In this document: piece by piece, positions 58,328 to 64,000 of the stretch
Numbering within the stretch: position 1 is the first letter of the stretch
Layout of the letters: the number at the start of each line of letters is the position of its first letter
Assembly: GCA_002344055.1 (NCBI GenBank)
Contig: DDTH01000006.1
Location: 186,001-250,000, forward strand
Length of the DNA stretch: 64,000 nt
Source: Sphingomonadales bacterium UBA2369
GTDB taxonomy: Bacteria; Pseudomonadota; Alphaproteobacteria; Sphingomonadales; Sphingomonadaceae
Direction of reading: 5' to 3'
The notes under the pieces: generated by a model
Database searches by the model: none
The model's input: the letters and a program-made list of their open reading frames with translations, nothing else
What the model was told of the DNA's origin: nothing
Position numbers and translations under genes: made by a program

Positions 58328-58700
58328 GACCGATACGCTGATCGCCGCCGAGCGCGCCCGGCGGGAGGCGATCGAGCGCGACGATGCCGATGCGCTGGAG
58401 GCCGGCATGACCGACATCTTCCATTATGCGCACATCAACGGACTGGTGGAGGACAAGGCCGCCTTCCTGACCCGCATCCGGGCGCGGTCAGTGAAGACCC
58501 ACCTCAACCGCGCCAGCGATGTCGCTGTGCAGTTCCGCCCCGGCTACGCGCTGATGACCGGCCGCTCGCGGATCGAATATGAATGGACGACGCACGAGAA
58601 CAAAGGCGTGACCGAGACGCTATTCCTCGCCGTGTGGGAGAAACAGGGCGAGGCATGGAAGATTAGCGCCTACGCTTCGACGCCGTTGCCGGCGGCTTAG
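58317..58700 (+). CDS. SnoaL/DUF4440-like (NTF2 fold) protein, second copy
   Basis: A 127-residue protein beginning ERARREAIERDDADALEAGM and ending WEKQGEAWKISAYASTPL, the usual pattern of NTF2-fold catabolic helper proteins. AGGGAGG precedes ATG 58317, inside the hydrolase 3' end. It is the last gene of the plus-strand operon, followed by a clear terminator. Confidence 0.8.
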   Translation: MSDETDTLIAAERARREAIERDDADALEAGMTDIFHYAHINGLVEDKAAFLTRIRARSVKTHLNRASDVAVQFRPGYALMTGRSRIEYEWTTHENKGVTETLFLAVWEKQGEAWKISAYASTPLPAA

Positions 58701-58712
58701 CGTACCGGGACT

Positions 58713-58744
58713 TAAGCCCTCCCCCTTGTGGGGAGGGGCTTTTC
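58713..58744. terminator. Intrinsic, probably bidirectional terminator
   Basis: A GC-rich stem (AAGCCCTCCCC pairing with GGGGAGGGGCTT, one bulged G) around a short CTTGT loop, flanked by TTTT on the right and TTAAG on the left. It lies between the convergent SnoaL-like and MFS genes, 12 bases after the former. Confidence 0.75.
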
Positions 58745-58758
58745 GCAGATCAAGCGAC

Positions 58759-60159
58759 TCAGTGATCGCTGTCGTCCCGCGCATCCTGGCGCGCCATCGC
58801 GCCGTGGACCTGGCCGATCGACACGCGCAGCAGCAGCAAGGCGAGGGGTAGCGAGACCAAAGACACGATCAGCAGCGATTCGCCCAGCATGTGCGGCCCG
58901 CCGAGCACCACGTCCGTCACCGTCGCGGTGATGAACGGGCCGAGGCCGGTGCCGATGAAGCTGAAGATCGAGATGAAGACCGCGATCGTCTGCGCGCGCA
59001 GTTCGGACGGCGTCACCAGGTGGATCGTCGCGGCGACATAGACCACGAACTGCACCACCAGCACCTGCAGGATCGCATAGAGGATGAAGAAGCTGATCGG
59101 CTCCTTGATCAGGAAGGCGGCGGCGGCGACGGGAATCGCGGCGATGATCAGCCAGGTGTAGAAGCGCAGATGCGCGTCCCGCATGCCGCGCGCGTACAGC
59201 CAGTCGACGATCCAGCCCTTCAGCACCATCGTCAGGCCGCTGGCGATGCTGGCGAGGCCGAGCAGCGGACCATATTCCTCCGGCCTCCACTGGAATTCGC
59301 GGGTGATGTAGGTCGGCGTCCACGAAATCAGGCTGTTGCCGAGCACGACCATCAGCGAAAAGCCGAGCGCCATCGGTACCAGCAGGCGCCATTCGGCCTT
59401 CAGGAAGCGGATGAAATTCTGCTTCGGCGCGCCTTCGATCTTCTTGACCTGCCGGCGCGGCGGCTCGCTGAACGTCCAGACCAGCAGCGCGAGCAATACG
59501 CCCGGCGCGCCGGTGATGATCAACGTCATCTGCCAGGGTTCGAGATGGCCGATCAGCGGAATGTCGTTGGCGGTGATGTCGCTCGCCAGCCCGATCACCA
59601 GGCCACCGATCGCGAAGGCGGCGGCGGTGCCGACCATCGATCCGGTCTGGTAGATCGACATGGCCGTGGTCAGCCGCCGGCGCGGGAATTTGTCGCCCAT
59701 CAGCGAATAGGCCGCCGGGGTCAGCGAGGCCTCGCCCGAGCCGACGCCGATCCGGCACATCAGCAATTCCCAGAAGGATCGGGCCAGGCCCGACGCCGCC
59801 GCCGCCAACGACCAGAAGGTGACGCCAAGATAGATCACCCAGCGCCGGGGATAGCGGTCCGCCGCCCAGCCCAGCGGCCAGCCGAACAGGCCGTAGAAGA
59901 TCGCGAACGCCGGCCCGAGAATGATCCCCATCTCGACGTCGGTGAGGCCGAGATCGTTCTTGATCGGCTCGACCAGCATGCTGAGCACCTGCCGGTCGAG
60001 CAGCGACAGCACGTAGAGCAGGAACAGGACGAACAGCATCCACCAGGCGCCGAACGGCACCCGATCGACCTGCGGCGGCGCGGTGGTGGCGGCCACATCG
60101 CCGACGGCGGGATCGGCCGCATCATTGAGCGGCGCCGAAGACGGGGGGAGTTGTGCCAC
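58759..60159 (-). CDS. MFS transporter, Spinster-like
   Basis: A 466-residue carrier with about 12 transmembrane segments. LLYVLSLLDRQVLSMLVEPI in TM1 and GWAADRYPRRWVIYLG in the TM2-3 loop match the Spinster-like group common in sphingomonad catabolic clusters. The start is GTG 60159 with AAGGAGAATAAA upstream. It follows the hydroxypyruvate-isomerase-like gene by one base. It probably moves the pathway substrate across the inner membrane. Confidence 0.85.
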   Translation of the reverse strand: MAQLPPSSAPLNDAADPAVGDVAATTAPPQVDRVPFGAWWMLFVLFLLYVLSLLDRQVLSMLVEPIKNDLGLTDVEMGIILGPAFAIFYGLFGWPLGWAADRYPRRWVIYLGVTFWSLAAAASGLARSFWELLMCRIGVGSGEASLTPAAYSLMGDKFPRRRLTTAMSIYQTGSMVGTAAAFAIGGLVIGLASDITANDIPLIGHLEPWQMTLIITGAPGVLLALLVWTFSEPPRRQVKKIEGAPKQNFIRFLKAEWRLLVPMALGFSLMVVLGNSLISWTPTYITREFQWRPEEYGPLLGLASIASGLTMVLKGWIVDWLYARGMRDAHLRFYTWLIIAAIPVAAAAFLIKEPISFFILYAILQVLVVQFVVYVAATIHLVTPSELRAQTIAVFISIFSFIGTGLGPFITATVTDVVLGGPHMLGESLLIVSLVSLPLALLLLRVSIGQVHGAMARQDARDDSDH

Positions 60160-60160
60160 T

Positions 60161-60982
60161 TTATTCTCCTTCGTTCGTCATCGCCGGCGCCCGCAGCGGC
60201 ACGTGCGACAAGCCGGCAGCCCATTCGAACCCGCCGCTGCCCGTCGCATCGTCATATTCGCAGCCGATCCAGCCCTGATATCCGCCCTCATCGAGCGCCC
60301 GGAACAGCGCCGGAAAGTCGATCGTGCCGGTGCCGGGTACGTGCCGGTTCGGCATGTCCGACACCTGGACGTGGACCACATCGGGCAGGACATCGCCGAG
60401 ACGGGCCAGCGCATCGCCTTCCTGTTGCTCGACATGAAAGACGTCGAAGACCAGGCCGATATCTTTGCTCCCGCTGCGGGCGATCAGATCGCGTGCCTGG
60501 CCGAGCGTCTGCAGGAAGAAGCCCGGCGTGCGCATCTCGCAGACCGGCTCGATGCACAGGCGCACCCCTGCGCCGCGCACGCATTCGGCGGCCCAGGCGA
60601 GATTGTCGGCATAGACACGCTCCCCCTCTGCCCGCGCGACACCTGGCGGGAGGCGCCCGGCGGAGGGGTGGATGAGCGGGATCGCGGCGGCATCAGCATA
60701 ATCGATCGCGCGCCGGATGCTGTCGCGAAAGTCAGCCTCGGCGCCCGGCAGGCAGGCGTGGCCGAGCGCGGCGTCGCCCTCTCCGAGCGGCGCCACGATC
60801 AGCGGACAGGCCAGGCGATGGCCCTTCAGCCGGCGCGCCAACTGCGCCGGGGTTTCGAGATAGGGCATGGGCGGATTGAGCTCCACGCCAGCAAAGCCCG
60901 CGTCCGCCGCCGCATCGAACCGCGCGCCCCACGGGCGATCCGCGAACAGGAAACTGAGATTGGCGGACAGACGCAGCGCCAC
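60161..60982 (-). CDS. Hydroxypyruvate isomerase-like TIM-barrel protein (AP endonuclease 2 family)
   Basis: A 273-residue sugar phosphate isomerase/epimerase-type barrel: LSANLSFLFADRP at the N-terminus, the metal/catalytic Glu in LCIEPV, GLVFDVFHVEQQEGD in the middle, HVQVSDMPNRHVPGTGTID and the second Glu in WIGCEYDD. These match Hyi-type enzymes. The start is GTG 60982, one base after the SDR stop. It may isomerise a hydroxy-oxo acid made in the pathway. Confidence 0.82.
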   Translation of the reverse strand: MALRLSANLSFLFADRPWGARFDAAADAGFAGVELNPPMPYLETPAQLARRLKGHRLACPLIVAPLGEGDAALGHACLPGAEADFRDSIRRAIDYADAAAIPLIHPSAGRLPPGVARAEGERVYADNLAWAAECVRGAGVRLCIEPVCEMRTPGFFLQTLGQARDLIARSGSKDIGLVFDVFHVEQQEGDALARLGDVLPDVVHVQVSDMPNRHVPGTGTIDFPALFRALDEGGYQGWIGCEYDDATGSGGFEWAAGLSHVPLRAPAMTNEGE

Positions 60983-60983
60983 C

Positions 60984-61973
60984 TCAGCCGGCCTCCACAG
61001 CACGCGCGCGCTCGCCCTGCTTCAGCCGGGCGCGATGCCGCCCGTCAATCTCCGCCCAGGCTTCGGCGGGGAGGTCGAGGAAGGGGTTGGCCGCATCGGC
61101 GATCAGCACGTCGGCGACCGCGTCGAGCCGATCCACCGTCCAGCCGCGTTCGTCGATCAGCGAATGGGCGAGCGCCGGTTCCTCCCACACACCGACTTCG
61201 CCGCATCCCGCCACGATCAGGCGCCCCGTGATCGCGGCGGCGCGGTCGCTGCACAGCCAGGCGACGATCTCGGCGACCTCGGCGGAGGTGCCCGGAATCG
61301 GCCCCATCGGATGCGGACTCCCCATCGCGACGCCGTAGCGGTCGTGGAAGGCGCCCAGGCTCTCCCACGCCGCGACATTGGTCTGGCCGGTATCGAAAGC
61401 GCGCGGGGTGACGGCGTTGCAGCGTATGGCGTCGCGCATCAGGTCACGGGCAATGCCGCGGGTCAGGCCGACCACGCCGGCCTTCGCGGCCATATAGGCG
61501 GAGAAGCTCGTATCGCCGTGCGCTGCTTCCGAAGCGGTGTTGATGATCACGCCGCTGCCCTGCTCGCGCATCGCCCAGGCGGCCGCGCGGCACATCAGGA
61601 AGGTGCCGGTCAGATTGACCGCGATCACCGCATTCCAATCCTTCTCGGACAGGTCCCAGATCGGTGCCATCCGGCCGAAACCGGCATTGTTGACCAGGAA
61701 ATCGAGCCGGCCGAACGCCGCGACGGCGATGGCGACGATGCGTTCGGCTTCCTCCGCGCGGGACACGCTGCCGGACGCGGCGATCGCTTCGCCGCCCAGA
61801 TCGCGTATTTCCTCGACGACGAGATCGGCGGCGGGCGGATCGCCCCGGGCGAGATCGTTGACCACGACCCGGGCGCCGAGGCGCGCAAAGGCCAGCGCCT
61901 CGGCACGCCCGATACCGCGGCCCGCGCCGGTAACCAGCGCCACTTTTCCGTCGAACAGGTTTTCCCGTTCCAT
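60984..61973 (-). CDS. Short-chain dehydrogenase/reductase with C-terminal extension
   Basis: A 329-residue SDR. VTGAGRGIGRAEALAFA binds the cofactor, VVNDLARGD follows, NNAGFG is the structural motif and YMAAKAG carries the catalytic Tyr-x3-Lys. The last about 60 residues, after GRLIVAGCGEVGVWEE, are an extension seen in some acyl-CoA-acting SDRs. ATG 61973 follows GGAGAGGGT; an in-frame ATG at 61994 adds MLGSGEG. The candidate operator at 62011-62029 is just upstream. Confidence 0.83.
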   Translation of the reverse strand: MERENLFDGKVALVTGAGRGIGRAEALAFARLGARVVVNDLARGDPPAADLVVEEIRDLGGEAIAASGSVSRAEEAERIVAIAVAAFGRLDFLVNNAGFGRMAPIWDLSEKDWNAVIAVNLTGTFLMCRAAAWAMREQGSGVIINTASEAAHGDTSFSAYMAAKAGVVGLTRGIARDLMRDAIRCNAVTPRAFDTGQTNVAAWESLGAFHDRYGVAMGSPHPMGPIPGTSAEVAEIVAWLCSDRAAAITGRLIVAGCGEVGVWEEPALAHSLIDERGWTVDRLDAVADVLIADAANPFLDLPAEAWAEIDGRHRARLKQGERARAVEAG

Positions 61974-62010
61974 ACCCTCTCCGCTCCCGAGCATAAGCGT
62001 GAAGCGCCAT

Positions 62011-62029
62011 AGAGCAATATCTTTTGCGC
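62011..62029 (-). promoter_or_regulatory. Candidate operator AGAG-CAAT-ATCT-TTT-GCGC
   Basis: It has the same arrangement as the sites upstream of the TonB and TauD genes, with one mismatch in the right arm, 38 bases upstream of the SDR start. The rest of the 191-base divergent gap holds a weaker repeat ACAG-ATAC-CTCT at 62075-62086 facing the hydantoinase gene. Confidence 0.45.
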
Positions 62030-62164
62030 GAGTCTGGGGGACAAGAATGCACGCGCGCCTCGTTCATCTCATATACAGATACCTCTTTAGCTCTTTCTCG
62101 ACTTGCACATCAGTGGGTTCCGGCTAAGCTCGCATCGCCGGCGGGGACAGCCGGAGGAGAGGCC

Positions 62165-64000
62165 ATGACCATCCCGCCCTTCCTGATCGGGAGCGATACC
62201 GGCGGCACCTTCACCGACACGGTGATCGTTGCCGGCGACGGATCGACCTATGTCGGCAAGGCGCTGACCACCCATGGCGCGCTGATGGACGGCGTGCTGG
62301 CGTCGATCGGCGTGGCCTGCGCGGCGATGGGGTTGCCGCGAGATCAGGTACTGCGCGATGCCCGCCTGCTCGCGCACGGCACGACGGTCGGCCTCAATGC
62401 CCTTCTGACAGGCTCCGGCGCGAAGGTAGGCCTGCTGACCACCGCCGGGTTCGAGGCGACCTTGCCGATGGCGCGGTCGAACAAGATTCACGGCCTCGCC
62501 GAGGAAGAAATTACCGACGCGCTGAAATGGCGAAAGCCAGATCTGCTGGTCCCGCGCCGCCGCATCATCGGCGTGCCGGAGCGGATCGATTCGGCGGGCG
62601 CGGTGGTCGTGCCGCTCGACGAGGATGCGGCCCGCGCCGCGGTCCGGCGGCTGACCGATCTCGGCGTCGAGGCGATCGCCATTTCCCTGCTCTGGTCGGT
62701 GCTCAATCCGGCGCATGAGCGGCGGCTGGCCGAGCTGGTCGCGGAGGAAGCGCCGGGCCTCCCGGTCACCCTGTCGAGCCACATCGCGCCGCGCATCGGC
62801 GAATATGAGCGGACCGCGACGGCCGTGCTCAATGCCTATATCGCCCCGCTCGTCTCCGAATATCTCGGCAATGTCGAACGGGCGCTGGCGGACGAAGGGT
62901 TCAAGGGCCGCTTCCTGATCATGACGATGGGCGGCGGCGTGCAGCTGGCGCGGACCGTGGCCGGGGCGCCGATCCATCTGCTCCAGTCCGGCCCGGTCGG
63001 CGGCATTTCGGCGGCACGCCATCTCGGCGCCAGCCTGGGCCATGACCGCATCATCGCCACCGATGTTGGCGGCACCAGCTTCGACGTCGGCCTGGTCGTC
63101 GATGGCGAACTGCCGCGCGCGCAGAAGCCGCGCATCGACCGCCACGGCCTCGCCGTCCCGTTCGTCGACATCGCCTCGATCGGCACGGGCGGCGGCAGCA
63201 TCGCCCATGTCGATCCGGCAATCGGCGCGCTGCGAGTCGGGCCGGAAAGCGCGGGATCGATGCCCGGACCGGCCTGCTACGGCCGTGGCGGTACCCGCCC
63301 GACCGTGACCGATGCGGCGGTCGTGCTCGGCCATGTCGACCGGCTGGGCGGTGCGGTGACGCTCGACCGCGAGGCGGCGCGCCGGGCGGTGGCGACGGTG
63401 GCGGACCAGCTTGGCATGCCGGTCGAACAGGCCGCGCAGGGCATTGTCGACGTCGCCTGCGCGCAGATGGCCGACCTCGTGCGCCGCGCGACCGTCCAGC
63501 GCGGCCACGATCCGCGCCGGTTCATGCTCTACGCTTATGGCGGCGCGGCGCCGCAATATGTCGGCCGCTATGCCGCCGATCTTGGCGTGGCCGGGGTGGT
63601 GATCCCGCGGCTCGGCCCGGCTCTGTCGGCGTGGGGCGCGGTGTGCAGCGACCTGACCGTGCTGGCCGAGCGCGACCTGCCGCCGCGCGCCTTCGCCCTG
63701 CCGCTTGGCGATTCCGAGGCGGTGCTGGGCGAACTGGAAGCGCAGGCGCGGTCGGAGTTTGACGGGCTCGTCGGCACGCTCGTCGTCGAGCGCCGCGTCG
63801 GGCTGCGCTTCGCCCGGCAGATCCACCGGATCGAGGTGGCGATCCCGTCCGGCCGGCTCGATGAAGCGGCGATCGCCGATGCCGAAGCGGAATTCCGCGC
63901 GCGCTACGAGCGCATCGTCGGCCGGGGCGCGTCCGGATCGGCGAAAGCAGTGGAACTGGTCTCGGTCGGCGCGGAGGCGCGGATCGCCGTGCCGCACACC
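62165..64000 (+). CDS. Hydantoinase A/5-oxoprolinase/acetone carboxylase beta-like protein (5' part)
   Basis: The first 612 codons of an ATP-dependent HyuA-type protein; the 3' end is outside the window. ATG 62165 follows GGAGGAGAGG. The actin-like ATPase motifs are SDTGGTFTDTVIV near residue 10 and ATDVGGTSFDVGLV near residue 300, with HGTTVGLNALL, MTMGGGVQLA and MLYAYGGAAPQYVGR as further landmarks. Family members hydrolyse cyclic amides or carboxylate ketones, usually with a HyuB partner encoded next. Substrate here is unknown. Confidence 0.88.
   Translation, partial: MTIPPFLIGSDTGGTFTDTVIVAGDGSTYVGKALTTHGALMDGVLASIGVACAAMGLPRDQVLRDARLLAHGTTVGLNALLTGSGAKVGLLTTAGFEATLPMARSNKIHGLAEEEITDALKWRKPDLLVPRRRIIGVPERIDSAGAVVVPLDEDAARAAVRRLTDLGVEAIAISLLWSVLNPAHERRLAELVAEEAPGLPVTLSSHIAPRIGEYERTATAVLNAYIAPLVSEYLGNVERALADEGFKGRFLIMTMGGGVQLARTVAGAPIHLLQSGPVGGISAARHLGASLGHDRIIATDVGGTSFDVGLVVDGELPRAQKPRIDRHGLAVPFVDIASIGTGGGSIAHVDPAIGALRVGPESAGSMPGPACYGRGGTRPTVTDAAVVLGHVDRLGGAVTLDREAARRAVATVADQLGMPVEQAAQGIVDVACAQMADLVRRATVQRGHDPRRFMLYAYGGAAPQYVGRYAADLGVAGVVIPRLGPALSAWGAVCSDLTVLAERDLPPRAFALPLGDSEAVLGELEAQARSEFDGLVGTLVVERRVGLRFARQIHRIEVAIPSGRLDEAAIADAEAEFRARYERIVGRGASGSAKAVELVSVGAEARIAVPHT

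Overview
The window is GC-rich and densely coded, with many ATGA/GTGA stop-start overlaps. It looks chromosomal, from an alphaproteobacterium, most likely a sphingomonad. The clues are a RegBA (PrrBA) redox two-component pair beside a cyo quinol oxidase, a TonB receptor heading a catabolic operon, tail-collar (Mdp-like) proteins with DUF6916-type partners, and a large RTX/beta-helix protein. I see no rRNA, tRNA, CRISPR array, insertion sequence or prophage core.

Layout, left to right. (1) 1-3626: a hexuronate-type set (3' end of a mannitol dehydrogenase family/fructuronate reductase gene, KDPG aldolase, a FAH-superfamily hydratase/decarboxylase, a hexuronate-type MFS permease), then a TSUP permease. 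(2) 4421-11088, minus strand: regA, regB, a SURF1-like gene and cyoDCBA. A perfect 19-bp palindrome lies just upstream of cyoA, and an MHS-type transporter is divergent. (3) 12578-18922: a compact cluster that resembles a peptide-modification (RiPP-like) locus: glycosyltransferase, NTP_transf_5 nucleotidyltransferase, two PqqD-like RRE proteins with an unknown 75-codon ORF between them, a PRMT-like methyltransferase, and divergently a Stf0 sulfotransferase and a 2OG-Fe(II) oxygenase. (4) 19047-24957: gltB and gltD, then an alpha-methylacyl-CoA racemase. (5) 26120-36286: a DUF6916-like protein, a GNAT enzyme, a Tat/lipoprotein, three tandem tail-collar proteins and a roughly 2400-residue RTX/beta-helix surface or secreted protein.

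(6) 36529-64000 is an accessory catabolic region of unknown substrate. One minus-strand operon runs TonB receptor, two MaoC-like subunits (one with and one without the catalytic motif), CoA-transferase, a small protein, a UGSC-family protein and an FCD-GntR regulator. A LacI regulator is divergent. Next come a TauD/TfdA dioxygenase, two separate pairs of SCP2-thiolase-like protein plus DUF35 Zn-ribbon protein, an ADP-forming acyl-CoA synthetase, NIPSNAP- and SnoaL-like proteins, a MaoC/SDR/crotonase/CoA-transferase/hydrolase operon, an MFS carrier, a hydroxypyruvate-isomerase-like protein, an SDR and the 5' end of a hydantoinase A/oxoprolinase gene. Read together: outer-membrane uptake, hydroxylation, CoA activation, then beta-oxidation-like and retro-aldol steps on a bulky acyl-CoA.

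Three observations deserve most attention: the RiPP-like cluster with its candidate peptide; a shared sequence motif (AGAG-N4-CTCT followed by WTTGCG) upstream of several catabolic units, suggesting one regulon; and the paired thiolase-like proteins that lack the nucleophilic cysteine and are each preceded by a tiny ORF that may be translationally coupled. All functions are read from sequence and family knowledge only; no searches were run.
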